From assembly GCF_009602705.1 (NCBI RefSeq), contig NZ_VSWH01000001.1:4699001-4763000 (forward strand): a DNA stretch of 64,000 bases. Direction: 5' to 3'. This document shows positions 1 to 10,438 of this stretch, piece after piece. Under the pieces are notes generated by a model. That model ran no database searches. It was not told the origin of the DNA and saw nothing but the letters and a program-made list of their open reading frames with translations. The translations under genes were made by a program, and so were the position numbers. Each line of letters starts with the position of its first letter. Position 1 is the first letter of the stretch. Source of the stretch: Chryseobacterium vaccae. GTDB taxonomy: Bacteria > Bacteroidota > Bacteroidia > Flavobacteriales > Weeksellaceae.

Positions 1-1
1 T

Positions 2-250
2 GCAGGAGACCTTTTGAAAAAGTATGAAGGACTTTATAAAGCTGAAGGATTTCCTTTGGATGTCAAAATATTTTCAGAAGGAGGCAAACTAAAAGGACAG
101 GCCACAGGGCAGGGAGCATTTCCACTGGATGCTGTTTCTGAAAGCGAGTTCAAATTTGAAACAGCAGGAATCAAAATGAAATTCAATGCCGAAAAAGGAA
201 CAATGGATTTTTCGCAGGCAGGAAATAATTTCACTTTTAAAAAACAATAG
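2..250 (+). CDS. C-terminal end of a protein, 5' truncated by the window edge
   Basis: The reading frame is open from base 2 and ends at the TAG at 248-250, so only the last 82 residues or so are visible. The first in-frame start-like codon (TTG at 14) is unlikely to be the real start, because the frame is open upstream and the visible part has no signal peptide. It has alternating short beta strands with the pattern Y-E-G-x-Y and F-x-F-E. This resembles the small C-terminal beta domains (DUF3471-like) appended to Bacteroidota serine hydrolases and aspartyl proteases. That resemblance is weak. The next gene starts one base after the stop, so the two are probably co-transcribed. Confidence 0.5.
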   Translation, partial: AGDLLKKYEGLYKAEGFPLDVKIFSEGGKLKGQATGQGAFPLDAVSESEFKFETAGIKMKFNAEKGTMDFSQAGNNFTFKKQ

Positions 251-251
251 A

Positions 252-482
252 ATGAAATATTTAAAAATAAATACCGAAGAAAATGCAGATGTTGAAGCGC
301 TTAAAAATGCTGTGCTTCAGTTGAAAGGAGTAGAGTCGGTTGAAATCATCGATGATGAAAACCCTGAAAGCGAGCTGAAAAAAGCTTTTGCCAAAACCAA
401 AGAACAATTAAAAACTGGTGATTATGAAACTTTGGTGAACGATATTTTTGATATACTAACGAAAAATAATTCTAAAAAATAA
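252..482 (+). CDS. small hypothetical protein, 76 aa
   Basis: The start is placed at ATG 252, directly after the stop of the preceding gene. The frame extends back to an ATG at 186, but that start would overlap the preceding coding region by 65 bases. The protein is acidic and lysine-rich, with no signal peptide or cysteines. Its N-terminus (MKYLKINTEENADVEALK) suggests beta-alpha-beta packing like a small ferredoxin-like or antitoxin-like fold. A heavy-metal-binding CxxC is absent. I do not recognise the family. The M1 peptidase gene begins 14 bp downstream, so the three genes may form one transcript. Confidence 0.6.
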   Translation: MKYLKINTEENADVEALKNAVLQLKGVESVEIIDDENPESELKKAFAKTKEQLKTGDYETLVNDIFDILTKNNSKK

Positions 483-496
483 TAAGGTAGACCATA

Positions 497-3007
497 ATGA
501 AAAAGGTGATTTTATCGATTGCTGTATTGGGAATCGTATTTTCTGCAAATGTATCAGCCCAGACTGAAACCTCAGGAAGAGAAAAGGTATACAGGGCCAC
601 TCATACCAAAATAACAGAGCTTAAACACACGAAACTTAAAGTCAGCTTCGATTATCAGAAAGAGCATATGAATGGAGAAGAATGGTTGACAGCATCTCCT
701 TACTTTTACCCATCCAATGAACTCGTTCTGGATGCAAAAGGAATGTTGATTCATGAAGTTGCTCTGGATAATGACGGGAAAAAATCACCTCTGAAATACG
801 ATTATAAAAACGATGTTTTAAAAATCAGTCTGGATAAAATCTATCAGAAAAATCAGGATTATACCGTTTATATCAAATACACTGCCCGCCCGAATGAAGT
901 AAAACAGGAAGGAAGTATGGCAATTAATGATGCCAAGGGACTTTATTTCATCAATGCACAAGGTAAAGACCCTGACATGCCTACGCAGATCTGGACGCAG
1001 GGTGAAACAGAGTCTTCTTCCGCATGGTTTCCTACAATAGATAAGCCGAACCAAAAAACGACTCAGGAAATTTACATGACTGTTCCAGATAAATATGTCA
1101 CACTTTCCAACGGAGTTTTAAAAAATTCTCAAAAAGAAGGGGCTGGTCTTAGAACAGACCATTGGGTAATGGATAAGAGACATTCTACTTATCTTTTCTT
1201 CATGGGAGTAGGAGAATATGCGATCGTTAAAGACAAATGGAAAAATATTCCTGTAGATTACTATATTGAGAAAGAATATGAACCCTATGCGAAACAAATC
1301 TACGGAAACACACCGGAAATGATTGAGTTCTTTTCTAAAAAACTGAACTATGATTATCCATGGGTAAAATATGCACAGATTTCAGGAAGAGAATATGTAA
1401 GCGGTGCCATGGAAAACACAACAGCTACCCTCCACGGAAGCGATATTCTTCAGAAACCCGGGCAGCTGATTGATGAAAATAAATGGGAAGATACTATTGC
1501 CCACGAGTTATTTCATCATTGGTTTGGAGATCTTGTCACTGCGGAAAGCTGGAGTAACCTTACCGTAAACGAATCCTTTGCCAACTATTCCGAATACCTG
1601 TGGAATGATTATAAGTATGGAAAAGATCAGGCAGATTATCACCTGATGTCTGATGTAAATATGTACATCCATAATCCTTCCGATTTCAGGAAAAATCTGG
1701 TGAGATTCAACTATGATTCCCGCGAAGATGTTTTCGACCTTGTTACCTACCAGAAAGGAGGCGGAATCCTTCATATGCTGAGAAACTATCTTGGTGATGA
1801 AGCCTTTTTTGCCGGAATGAATGATTATCTTAAAACCAACGAATATCAGAACGCGGAAGCCCACCAGCTGAGACTGTCTTTTGAGAAAGTGAGCGGTAAA
1901 GATCTGAACTGGTTTTTTAATCAGTGGTATTTTGGAAACGGAAACCCAAAAATCAGTTATTCATCTACTTTTGAACCGGTTAAAAAACAGGTTACAGTCA
2001 CGATTAATCAAACACAGGAACTCCCTTTCGAATTTCCTCTTGCTATTGATGTATATGATAGTGGAAAGCCGAAGCGATATAATGTTTGGGTAAATGCTGA
2101 AGATAAAAATACATTCACTTTTGATGTTTCTAAAAATCCGGATCTTGTCAATATCAATGCAGATGGTATTTTACTGGCAGATATTACCGACACGAAAACT
2201 CCGGAGCAGAATCTGATGCAGTTTACAGGCTCCAAAGAATTTAAAAACAGATACAAAGCTCTGACAGGGATAAAAGATCAGACTGGAAAAAATGCTTCCG
2301 CAGTAAAATTATTAGGTGCAGCACTGAAAGATCCGTTTTTCAGAATTAGAATAAAAGCATTAGAACTAATGGATCTTACTAATGCAGATCAGATGAAAGC
2401 ACTGGGAGCTGAGGTTGAAAAACTGGCTTCAAATGATCCCAAAACCTTAGTTCAGGCTGCTGCAGTTGCCGCTTTGGCTAAAACTAAAGATAAAAAATAC
2501 CTTCCAATCTTTGAAAAAGGAGTGAGTGCCGTTTCTAATGCAGTAAAAGGGAATTCTTTAAGTGCTGTTCTCACTATTGATCCTGCAAAAGCTGATGCCT
2601 TGGCAGATAAGATTGATCTGGAAGGAGCTTCTGATGAGTTGTTAGAACAATTACTTCCTGTTGTTGTAAAGAATAAAGTGACTTCTCAGATGTCTCATAT
2701 CACTCCTCTTGCAGCATTTTATCCATTTGTTAAATTCAAAGATCCTGAACTGGGAAAAGCTGCTGAAGACGGTTTCAACTGGATCATGAGCTCAGATAAT
2801 CTGAAGGCAACAGATAATATTGCCAAGATCATCACGAATGCAAAAGATCAGATGGGTGATAATCCCCAGGCTAAAATGATGGTTATCCAGATGCTTAAAG
2901 ACGGACTGAGCAAGAAAATGGACCTTTTAAGACAGAATCCTCAGAAAGGGACAAGTATCAATAAGCAGATTGACGCATTGAATAAAGCGATTGAAAGCTT
3001 CAAATAA
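497..3007 (+). CDS. M1 family zinc aminopeptidase, exported
   Basis: This 836-aa protein has a signal peptide (MKKVILSIAVLGIVFSANVSA, about 21 residues) and so acts in the periplasm or outside the cell. The M1 hallmarks are clear: an exopeptidase motif GAMEN near residue 303, the zinc site HELFHHWFGD at 336-345, and the third zinc ligand in NESFANY about 20 residues later. The C-terminal third is helical and repeat-like, as in other M1 enzymes. It should remove N-terminal amino acids from peptides, supplying amino acids from external protein. A strong hairpin terminator follows the stop, ending the transcript. Confidence 0.92.
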   Translation: MKKVILSIAVLGIVFSANVSAQTETSGREKVYRATHTKITELKHTKLKVSFDYQKEHMNGEEWLTASPYFYPSNELVLDAKGMLIHEVALDNDGKKSPLKYDYKNDVLKISLDKIYQKNQDYTVYIKYTARPNEVKQEGSMAINDAKGLYFINAQGKDPDMPTQIWTQGETESSSAWFPTIDKPNQKTTQEIYMTVPDKYVTLSNGVLKNSQKEGAGLRTDHWVMDKRHSTYLFFMGVGEYAIVKDKWKNIPVDYYIEKEYEPYAKQIYGNTPEMIEFFSKKLNYDYPWVKYAQISGREYVSGAMENTTATLHGSDILQKPGQLIDENKWEDTIAHELFHHWFGDLVTAESWSNLTVNESFANYSEYLWNDYKYGKDQADYHLMSDVNMYIHNPSDFRKNLVRFNYDSREDVFDLVTYQKGGGILHMLRNYLGDEAFFAGMNDYLKTNEYQNAEAHQLRLSFEKVSGKDLNWFFNQWYFGNGNPKISYSSTFEPVKKQVTVTINQTQELPFEFPLAIDVYDSGKPKRYNVWVNAEDKNTFTFDVSKNPDLVNINADGILLADITDTKTPEQNLMQFTGSKEFKNRYKALTGIKDQTGKNASAVKLLGAALKDPFFRIRIKALELMDLTNADQMKALGAEVEKLASNDPKTLVQAAAVAALAKTKDKKYLPIFEKGVSAVSNAVKGNSLSAVLTIDPAKADALADKIDLEGASDELLEQLLPVVVKNKVTSQMSHITPLAAFYPFVKFKDPELGKAAEDGFNWIMSSDNLKATDNIAKIITNAKDQMGDNPQAKMMVIQMLKDGLSKKMDLLRQNPQKGTSINKQIDALNKAIESFK

Positions 3008-3036
3008 GTTGTTTCAGATACAGAATTAAAATACTC

Positions 3037-3064
3037 AAGCCACTGTTTTTCAGTGGCTTTTTTT
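3037..3064 (+). terminator. intrinsic terminator after the M1 peptidase gene
   Basis: A perfect 9-bp stem (AAGCCACTG / CAGTGGCTT) with a T-rich loop is followed by a run of T residues, 30 bp after the stop codon. Confidence 0.85.
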
Positions 3065-3185
3065 ATGAATAATCATCCCTGTTGGAAATCACAATATGAG
3101 ATTTGACAATAATGCTTAAAAAGTAAATGATATTGAAGGAGTATTCAGTCCGCATTTTTTAAATTCGTATAAAAATTTAAAGAAT

Positions 3186-4514
3186 ATGACTTTTGGAATT
3201 GAAGCAGCGGGCTGGTATGTGCCGTCTTTGTATTTGGAAATCAGTGATCTGGCAGAGAAAAGAGGAATTGAAGCAGCAAAACTTGAAAAAGGACTTGGAT
3301 TATATAAAATGGGATTTCCGGATGCTCATGAAGACACCGCTACTTTTGCTGCAGAAGCCTTATTAAAACTAATCAGGGATTATGAAATTGATCCTAAAGA
3401 AATAGCAAGAATCTATCTGGGAACAGAAAGTGCCCTGGATGCCGCAAAACCAACAGTTTCATATGCGGTTCAGATGGTAGAAAAAGTTTTGGTGAAAGAA
3501 TTTGGAGAAAGATGTTTCAGAAACTGTGATGTGGCAGATATGACTTTTGCCTGTATCGGAGCTGTTGATGTACTGCATAATTCTTTAGATTTCGTAAGAG
3601 CAAATCCAGATAAAAAAGCAGTGGTTATTGCAAGTGATTATGCTAAATATGAACTTGCCTCTTCGGGAGAATATACCCAGGGCGGGGGAGCTGTTGCCTT
3701 ACTGATTTCTTCGCAGCCGGATCTTCTGGAAATTGAGAATAACTGGGGAGTGGCAACGGAAAGCGTTTTCGATTTTTTCAAACCGAGAAGGCAGTATAAT
3801 AAGGAAGATCTGAATAATGCTCCTGAAAATTTTCCGGATACAATTGAAATTTTTACAGATGAGCCTGTTTTTGACGGGCAATATTCCAACCAATGTTATC
3901 AGAACAGAATCAGAGAAGCCTATCAGCATTATAAAGAAATTACAGGGAAAGATAAACCTTATGAGACCTGGAAATACCTGATCTTCCACCTTCCGTATGC
4001 TTTTCACGGAAAAAGAGTATTTACAGAAATCTACAGCCTTGAAAACGGATTTCCTTACCATACTCAGGACGAACAGAAAGCCGCAGCGAAATCGGATGGC
4101 TATCTGCAGCTGGTCAGTGATAAAATAGAATATACGCAGAGAGCGTCTTCAGAGATCGGAAATATGTATACTGCTTCCATTTTTATGGCCATGCTTTCCG
4201 CATTGGAGGTTTCTTTTAATGAAAATGAAGAATTGGCCGGAGCCGAAATAGGATTTTTTGGATATGGAAGCGGTTCAAAATCAAAAGTATTTGCCGGAAA
4301 GGTGTCCGAAAACTGGAGAATGGTGGTTTCCAAATGGCAGCTTTTTAAAAACCTGAAGAACAGAACTGCCATTGACTTTGAAACGTATGAAAGACTACAC
4401 AGAAAGCAGCTTGGAAATTCTGTCAATAAAAAGTATAAAGGATTTGGATTATTAGCTATAGAATCTGAAGATCCTGTTCTAAAAGGCGCAAGGTATTATG
4501 ATTATAATTATTAA
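3186..4514 (+). CDS. mvaS: hydroxymethylglutaryl-CoA synthase family protein
   Basis: The 442-aa protein has the thiolase-fold layout of HMG-CoA synthases. It starts GIEAAGWYVPSLYL, has a nucleophilic cysteine in TFACIGAVDVLH near residue 124, and the downstream segment ASDYAKYELASSGEYTQGGG. It should condense acetyl-CoA with acetoacetyl-CoA to give HMG-CoA, the entry to the mevalonate route to isoprenoids, in the cytoplasm. No other mevalonate gene lies nearby. The gene stands alone, and an exceptional 26-bp palindrome follows the stop at once. A beta-branching HMG-CoA synthase-like role in a polyketide cluster is unlikely here because no such cluster is present. Confidence 0.85.
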   Translation: MTFGIEAAGWYVPSLYLEISDLAEKRGIEAAKLEKGLGLYKMGFPDAHEDTATFAAEALLKLIRDYEIDPKEIARIYLGTESALDAAKPTVSYAVQMVEKVLVKEFGERCFRNCDVADMTFACIGAVDVLHNSLDFVRANPDKKAVVIASDYAKYELASSGEYTQGGGAVALLISSQPDLLEIENNWGVATESVFDFFKPRRQYNKEDLNNAPENFPDTIEIFTDEPVFDGQYSNQCYQNRIREAYQHYKEITGKDKPYETWKYLIFHLPYAFHGKRVFTEIYSLENGFPYHTQDEQKAAAKSDGYLQLVSDKIEYTQRASSEIGNMYTASIFMAMLSALEVSFNENEELAGAEIGFFGYGSGSKSKVFAGKVSENWRMVVSKWQLFKNLKNRTAIDFETYERLHRKQLGNSVNKKYKGFGLLAIESEDPVLKGARYYDYNY

Positions 4515-4572
4515 ATCGCTCTAAAAAAAACAAAACACTCCAAATAGAGTGTTTTGTTTTTTTTAGAGCGAT
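4515..4572 (+). terminator. perfect 26-bp palindrome directly after the mvaS stop
   Basis: The two 26-base arms (4515-4540 and 4547-4572) are exact reverse complements around a 6-base loop (CAAATA). The arm begins on the base after the TAA. The inner part (AAAACACTC / GAGTGTTTT followed by eight T) is a normal intrinsic terminator. The outer ATCGCTCT / AGAGCGAT extension is more than termination needs. Confidence 0.85.
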
Positions 4573-4917
4573 ATTGCGTAATTTTATAAGTTTTTTATGT
4601 TAATTTTTGAAAATTTCTGATGAAATATTTATCTTTTTTTACTGTAAAAGTGTTTTTTTAATGAATTTTATTTATTGTTTGTTCTGATTTAGTTTATTCG
4701 GCTAGTTTTTTTTACAGTTTATAAATTTCTAACAATAGTTTTAAATATAGAATATTATATATATAAATGTAACTTTTTAAATCCTTTTTGTCATCCTACA
4801 GTTTTATTTTTGCGAAAATATTAAACTTTAATGTTTTGATTTTCAGATTTTTAATTGTTTTTACTGTTGATATTTATTAACATATTTGTCCATTAAAATA
4901 TATTAAAATTTGTTAAT
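4573..4917. other. 345-bp AT-rich intergenic region upstream of SusC
   Basis: No coding potential is seen. The DNA is very A/T-rich. A match to the Bacteroidota -7 element TAnnTTTG (TATTTTTG) lies at 4805-4812 with a TTTG at 4787-4790, but the 14-base spacer is shorter than the usual 19-21, so the promoter call is weak. About 100 bp of leader would separate it from the SusC start. Confidence 0.4.
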
Positions 4918-7791
4918 ATGAATGTTAAACTACGTGTAATAAGTGCTGGAGCACTGTTCTTCATAGGGCAGGCTGCTTTTGCGCAACAAAAACCAAAAAA
5001 GGATACCACTGCTCAATCAACTCAGATTGAAGAGGTCGTGCTCACGGGTTCTTATGGGATAAAAATTACTCCGGAACAATCCTCAGGAGCCCTTGTTAAA
5101 GTGTCAGGGAATGTTTTAGATAAACCTTCGGCTGTTTCTATTGATAATATTTTACAGGGAACCGTAGCAGGGTTAATGTCAACCGCAAGTTCAGGGCAAC
5201 CTGGTGCATCTACTATCACATTAATTAGAGGAATATCTTCTCTTACTTCGGGTAATGATCCTCTGTATATTGTTGATGGTGTACCGGTTCAGTCTGGTGA
5301 TATTTCTGGTGCGTTGACGACGCAAAACGCCTTATCATTGATAAATCCTGCCGATATCGAAGATGTACAGGTTTTGAAAGATGGTGTTGCAACGGCAATT
5401 TATGGTTCCAGAGGGGCTAATGGTGTAATTGTTATTACAACAAAAACAGGTAAGAAAGGAAAATCTAATTTGCAGTTTGTTAGTGAGATAGGTACATCAG
5501 ATATTGCGTTTGATAAACTGAATATGCTGAATGCTCAGGAACATGTAAACTATCTTGGACAAGCTCTGTATAATAGATTTCCAGCTACATCTCCAGATGG
5601 ATATGCAAATGTGCAGGAAGCGACTGATGACGCAAGAGTAGGTATATTGAAATGGGATGGTACTACTGATACAAACTGGAGAAAACTAACCAGAAGAAAT
5701 TCTCCTATTACAAGCAGGTATAATTTAAGTTATTCAGGTGGTTTTAAAGATTTCACCATGTATGCATCATTAGGATACTTAAAGCAAGAAGGTTTATCAT
5801 ATGATGCAGCCTTTGACCGATATACAGGAGCAATCAAGGCTAGCTGGAAAGCAACAGATAAATTAAATATTACTTTTGGGACCAATTTATCAAGAACAGT
5901 ACAGGCAGGGCCATCTGATGCGTCAGCATTTTCAAATCCTATTTTTTCAGGAACATTACTTTCTCCTACACAAAATCCGTACCTGAGTAATGGTGCTTAT
6001 AATTTGAATTTAGTTTACTTAAATCCACAGTTTAATCCTTTAGCAATAACCGGGACGAATATCACTAAAGGAACCTTTGATAAGGTACTTACTTCATTAA
6101 ACGTCGACTATAAAATTTTACCTTATCTAACATTTAATTCAAATTTTGGTATTGATAACACCTCTGGAAACGAATTTACTTATTGGAATCCTGATTTTGG
6201 AGATGGATACGAGCCATCAAATGGAAATGGAAATGGTCTCTACTTTAAAAGTTTGAGAAACTTTTTCACCTGGAACTGGTATAACTTCTTAAACTTTAAC
6301 AAAACATTTGATGGAAAACATGATATTTCTGCTTCTGTAGGTATGGAGTCAACAAGAAGAACGCTAGAATATAATTCGTTTACGAAGAGAGGTTTTCCAG
6401 CAGGGACAAGAATACTGTTTGCAGATGCAGCAGCTAACGTTACGGCTGCAACTGGCAGAACTGATGCCTGGACGCTTGTGGGATATATTGCGAGAGCATC
6501 ATATACCTTTAAGAAATTTGCAACCATTACAGGTTCTGCCAGAAGGGATACCTATTCAGGTTATACTAAAGCAGGAAATTTCTTTGGTGTTGGTGCCAGC
6601 TTTGATTTAGGTAAAATGGATTTTCTGCCATCCTATATCAATACATTAAAACTTAGAGCAAGTTATGGAGAAAATGGTAATCAGGCAGCAGGTCCTTATG
6701 AAAAATACCCACAATATTCTTTGGCGGGGAACTATCTTCAAACCAATGCAGGATTTATCCTAACTCCAGGAGCACCAGATGGCTTAATATGGGAAAAATC
6801 TAATAAAAGAAATATCGGGTTGGATTTTTCATTGGGCAAAAATGGAAGCTTTTATGGAACTTTTGATGTTTATTCCAATAAAAATCCTAATCAAATCTAT
6901 GATGTTCCAATTTCTCCTTCTACAGGATTCAGCTCTATTGTTAAAAATCAGGCAGAAGTAAAATCTAAAGGTTTTGAAGTTTTATTAGGATATAGAAAAA
7001 ATAATGAATTTTTCAGTTGGGATATTAAGGCAAACTACTCCTATAATGATTCTAAAATTACCTATTTAAGAGGAGATAGCGTACCTACAATTATTCCTGG
7101 TTTAAAAGCTTTTTTCCCAGGGCATAACCCGACAGAATATTACACAAGATTGTGGGCAGGGGTAGATTCTTCAAACGGAGATCCACTATGGTACACAGAT
7201 GATACAAGAACTGCTACAACGAATGATATAAATAAGGCCAAATTAGCTTTTACAGGTCAAAAAGCTTTACCCACCCATATAGCTAGTTTAATTAATGAAT
7301 TTACTTACAAAGGGTTTAAGTTTTCATTCATGTTAAATTATCAGGGAGATTATTCAGTATGGGACAGATGGGGATTTGTGTATGAATCAGATGGAGCGTT
7401 TCCTACAGTAAATACTACGACCGCAGCGCTTTATGATTCATGGAGTCCTAGTAATCCAAATGCATCAATGCCTAAACAGGTATTTAATGGTAATCGATCT
7501 TCCAATACCAACTCTACAAGATATCTTTATAAAGGGGATAATATTAGATTAAGAAATGTAGAATTGGGATTCACCTTTAAAGAATCAATGCTTAATGTAA
7601 AAGGATTAAAAGGTATTTATGCTTATGTAAGAGGCGTTAATTTATATACCTATGCGTTTGATAAGAAACTTCGTTTTGATCCTGAAGCAAATTCAAATGC
7701 ATTTGCTTATACGGTTTCTAATTTAGGAGTTTTTGATATGACACAACCCAATATGAGACAGTTTATTTTTGGTGTACAGGTTGATTTCTAA
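4918..7791 (+). CDS. SusC/RagA-family TonB-dependent outer-membrane transporter
   Basis: The 957-aa protein begins with a signal peptide ending at AFAQ. A TonB-box-like segment IEEVVLTG follows near residue 41. The plug domain carries the SusC signatures [14 protein letters not shown] and [15 protein letters not shown], and the rest is a long beta-barrel ending in an aromatic-rich terminal strand. It lacks the N-terminal carboxypeptidase-D-like domain that many SusC proteins carry; the TonB box comes straight after the signal peptide. It pairs with the SusD lipoprotein 18 bp downstream and should import an oligomeric nutrient. Nothing adjacent (no glycosidase or protease) reveals the substrate. 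Confidence 0.95.
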   Translation: MNVKLRVISAGALFFIGQAAFAQQKPKKDTTAQSTQIEEVVLTGSYGIKITPEQSSGALVKVSGNVLDKPSAVSIDNILQGTVAGLMSTASSGQPGASTITLIRGISSLTSGNDPLYIVDGVPVQSGDISGALTTQNALSLINPADIEDVQVLKDGVATAIYGSRGANGVIVITTKTGKKGKSNLQFVSEIGTSDIAFDKLNMLNAQEHVNYLGQALYNRFPATSPDGYANVQEATDDARVGILKWDGTTDTNWRKLTRRNSPITSRYNLSYSGGFKDFTMYASLGYLKQEGLSYDAAFDRYTGAIKASWKATDKLNITFGTNLSRTVQAGPSDASAFSNPIFSGTLLSPTQNPYLSNGAYNLNLVYLNPQFNPLAITGTNITKGTFDKVLTSLNVDYKILPYLTFNSNFGIDNTSGNEFTYWNPDFGDGYEPSNGNGNGLYFKSLRNFFTWNWYNFLNFNKTFDGKHDISASVGMESTRRTLEYNSFTKRGFPAGTRILFADAAANVTAATGRTDAWTLVGYIARASYTFKKFATITGSARRDTYSGYTKAGNFFGVGASFDLGKMDFLPSYINTLKLRASYGENGNQAAGPYEKYPQYSLAGNYLQTNAGFILTPGAPDGLIWEKSNKRNIGLDFSLGKNGSFYGTFDVYSNKNPNQIYDVPISPSTGFSSIVKNQAEVKSKGFEVLLGYRKNNEFFSWDIKANYSYNDSKITYLRGDSVPTIIPGLKAFFPGHNPTEYYTRLWAGVDSSNGDPLWYTDDTRTATTNDINKAKLAFTGQKALPTHIASLINEFTYKGFKFSFMLNYQGDYSVWDRWGFVYESDGAFPTVNTTTAALYDSWSPSNPNASMPKQVFNGNRSSNTNSTRYLYKGDNIRLRNVELGFTFKESMLNVKGLKGIYAYVRGVNLYTYAFDKKLRFDPEANSNAFAYTVSNLGVFDMTQPNMRQFIFGVQVDF

Positions 7792-7809
7792 TTATTTAAA
7801 GTTAAAAAA

Positions 7810-9237
7810 ATGAAAAAAATAAAAATATTATTAATATTATTGACTGGAGTTGTTGTAAGTTCATGTCAAAATGATTTTTCTGAAGAATTGCCTCCTACAA
7901 CATTTCCTTTAAATGAAGCCATTACTAATGAAAAAGTATTAAACACGGCGGTAAATGGTCTATATGGATATTATCAGACGAATGGTGATGGATCAATTAA
8001 TTCTTACGGAGCTTTATTGCCTACTTTACAGGAGCTGCTTGGGGATAATGCTTTTGTAGCTTTGGTAAATTCTAATAGATTTTCAACAACTAGAGATCCT
8101 AATCTTACTTTTTATACTCAAAACAGTGCTGATATTGCGACTGTATGGGCATCACTGTATAAAATTATTGCAAATGCTAATTTTGTTCTTGGATATGAAG
8201 GAAAGATTTCAGATGATTCAAACACACCAGGAACGCCAAACAATTTATTTGGTCAGGCTTATGCCGTAAGAGCAATGGCTTATACAACATTGGTATCTTT
8301 ATTCAGTGATAATTTTAACGGTTCTAATCCTGAATTTGGGGTTCCTCTTCCGTTGGATTTTAAGCCCGGTACAAACTTACCTAGAGGAAGTGTTAAACAG
8401 GTTTATGATCAAATATTTGCAGATTTAACAAAAGCAGCTTCACTGGTAGGGACAACAAATGGTAGTAGGAAATTTAATGCCGCTGCAATAGATTTGTTAT
8501 TTTCGAGATATTATCTTACAGTTAAAAACTATCCTCAGGCAGATACCTATGCTCAAAAAGTTCTTAATAACACGGCATATACTTTATTACCTTCATCGGG
8601 AGTTGCTAACTTTTTTAATGTTGCTGGAGAAACAAATGCTGAAATAATTTTCCAGATTGATTATAATGCTCTCGATTTACCGGGTGCTAATGATGGTATT
8701 ACAGCAACCTGGTCTTCTACTGGAAGATATAAGCAGAACTTTGCTACCCAGACGTTTTTCAATAAATTGGGAGCTGATGATGTTAGAAGAGGAACATGGT
8801 ACAGAAATACAGGATATGTTCTTACCTTAGCTGATAATCCTAAACCTATAGATGTTATGAAATATACTGCCACAGATAGAGATATTGTGGTATTAAGAAA
8901 AACCGAAGCTGTTTTTAATCAGCTGGAAGCTTTATATTATACCAATCCTGTAGAAGCCCTTGCGAAACTCAATACTTGGGTTAAAACATATAGAGATGTG
9001 GGATATACTTATGCAGGTACCGGAACAGATCTTTTGAAAGAGATTTTGATGCAGAAAAACCTTGAAATGTTCTTGGAAGGTTTCAGATATAGTGATTTAA
9101 AGAGAAACGGACTTGCTTTCAAAAATCCTCAGACACAGGTTGAATTGACATCAGCTAAAGTTCAGTTTAAAGCTCTCCCTTTACCACAAGCTGAATTAAA
9201 TACAAACTTAGGTATTAAACAATTTCCAGGATATTAA
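7810..9237 (+). CDS. RagB/SusD-family nutrient-binding lipoprotein
   Basis: The 475-aa protein has a lipoprotein signal peptide with lipobox VVSSC near residue 20. SusD features follow: the TPR-like core with QAYAVRAMAYTTLVSLFSDNF, and the C-terminal EMFLEGFRYSDLKRNG motif near residue 425. It should sit on the outer face of the outer membrane as the lid of the SusC channel encoded just upstream. The two are clearly one operon, closed by a terminator 20 bp after the stop. Confidence 0.95.
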   Translation: MKKIKILLILLTGVVVSSCQNDFSEELPPTTFPLNEAITNEKVLNTAVNGLYGYYQTNGDGSINSYGALLPTLQELLGDNAFVALVNSNRFSTTRDPNLTFYTQNSADIATVWASLYKIIANANFVLGYEGKISDDSNTPGTPNNLFGQAYAVRAMAYTTLVSLFSDNFNGSNPEFGVPLPLDFKPGTNLPRGSVKQVYDQIFADLTKAASLVGTTNGSRKFNAAAIDLLFSRYYLTVKNYPQADTYAQKVLNNTAYTLLPSSGVANFFNVAGETNAEIIFQIDYNALDLPGANDGITATWSSTGRYKQNFATQTFFNKLGADDVRRGTWYRNTGYVLTLADNPKPIDVMKYTATDRDIVVLRKTEAVFNQLEALYYTNPVEALAKLNTWVKTYRDVGYTYAGTGTDLLKEILMQKNLEMFLEGFRYSDLKRNGLAFKNPQTQVELTSAKVQFKALPLPQAELNTNLGIKQFPGY

Positions 9238-9257
9238 AATTATAGCAGATAATAAAT

Positions 9258-9283
9258 TAAGCCCTGTTTTTCAGGGCTTTTTG
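9258..9283 (+). terminator. intrinsic terminator after susD
   Basis: An 8-bp stem (AAGCCCTG / CAGGGCTT) with a T-rich loop is followed by T residues. It lies between the convergent susD and AraC genes. Confidence 0.8.
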
Positions 9284-9326
9284 TTATAAATATAGACCTC
9301 AGTATTCAAAACCAAAATTTAACCTC

Positions 9327-10259
9327 TCAATATTCTCTAGAAAAAATAACCTTCATCTGATAATTCTTCGGTGTAACACCCACCAGCTGCTTAAATACCC
9401 TCGTAAAATAATTTGTATCCGAAAATCCGGTTTGGTAAGCAGTTTCTTTAATACTATTCTGATTCGAAAGTAATTCTTTGGCTTTATTAATCCTTTCCTG
9501 TAAAATAAAATCATTGGGAGAAATGCCCAGCTCATCCTTAAACATCCTGAAAAAATTCGATTTGCTCACATAAGCCAACTTGGCAATACTCTCAATTGAA
9601 AGTTTCTGATGAAGATTTTTCCGGATATAATCTACGGCAAAACCTATTCTGGATTTATTCTTGGCTACATTTTTTTCTACCATACTTCTGGCCTGGGTCT
9701 GCATAAGCCGGATCAAAAGCTCTTTTAAAGCAAGATCTGCCATGATATCCTTTTGGGAATTATCGTCCATAGCAATCCTCATAATGTTGTTGGTAGCAGA
9801 AGCCAGAGATTGATTGTTAAAAAGAAAATATTCATCCAGCTGAATATTCCATTGGGAAGCTTCATCTGTTTTAGGAAGGCTGTAATTAAAATAATTGAGA
9901 GAATCTTCTATGAAATCAGGATTGAGGCTCAAGGAAATACATTGAGTAGGGGATTCATCCGCATCGGGAAAATCAATCACCATGGTCTCACCCGGAGCTA
10001 CAAGAATGCTTTCACCGGGAAAATAATCGAAGTAATTGGTTTTATGGTCCAGTTTCATATGCTTTTTTCCTCTCAGCATGGCTGTAAAAGCTATGTTTTC
10101 AAAATGAAGCTTAACCCCAAAGGCCGCTTTGTGAGTTTCATATATACTAAATTCACAATTGTTCAGACTGAATTTGGTCTGATGCTCTACAAGGCTTTGC
10201 AGCTGCTTTTCCTTCTTTAATTCAGGAGTATTTAATAAAAATTTATTATTACTGATCAT
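9327..10259 (-). CDS. AraC-family transcriptional regulator (likely of the aldehyde dehydrogenase genes)
   Basis: The 310-aa protein has an N-terminal cupin-like sensing region (about 1-190) of the type found in AraC regulators next to aldehyde dehydrogenases. Two C-terminal AraC helix-turn-helix units occupy about 205-300, with IAKLAYVSKSNFFRMFKDE and IKETAYQTGFSDTNYFTRVF. It is transcribed away from the aldehyde dehydrogenase gene, with a 179-bp shared upstream region. That divergent layout suggests it activates the aldehyde/alcohol genes in response to an aldehyde or alcohol. The effector is inferred, not visible. Confidence 0.88.
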   Translation of the reverse strand: MISNNKFLLNTPELKKEKQLQSLVEHQTKFSLNNCEFSIYETHKAAFGVKLHFENIAFTAMLRGKKHMKLDHKTNYFDYFPGESILVAPGETMVIDFPDADESPTQCISLSLNPDFIEDSLNYFNYSLPKTDEASQWNIQLDEYFLFNNQSLASATNNIMRIAMDDNSQKDIMADLALKELLIRLMQTQARSMVEKNVAKNKSRIGFAVDYIRKNLHQKLSIESIAKLAYVSKSNFFRMFKDELGISPNDFILQERINKAKELLSNQNSIKETAYQTGFSDTNYFTRVFKQLVGVTPKNYQMKVIFSREY

Positions 10260-10438
10260 TTCTAAATATTTTAAAGGACCTAATAACTCAAATATAGAAA
10301 ATTTAGCTCTGGGTTGCTGTTAATAAAATTATAAAATTGGAGGGCTGCACTATTTTGAAGTGTTTTTATACGATTGTGCTATAGCTTTTTCTATGGTAAA
10401 TGTAATTTGGCATAACGAAAAATTAAAACAATACTAAT

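Noticed and set aside
186..251. Upstream extension of the 76-aa protein to ATG 186
   Set aside because: It overlaps the preceding gene in another frame, while ATG 252 lies directly after that gene's stop.
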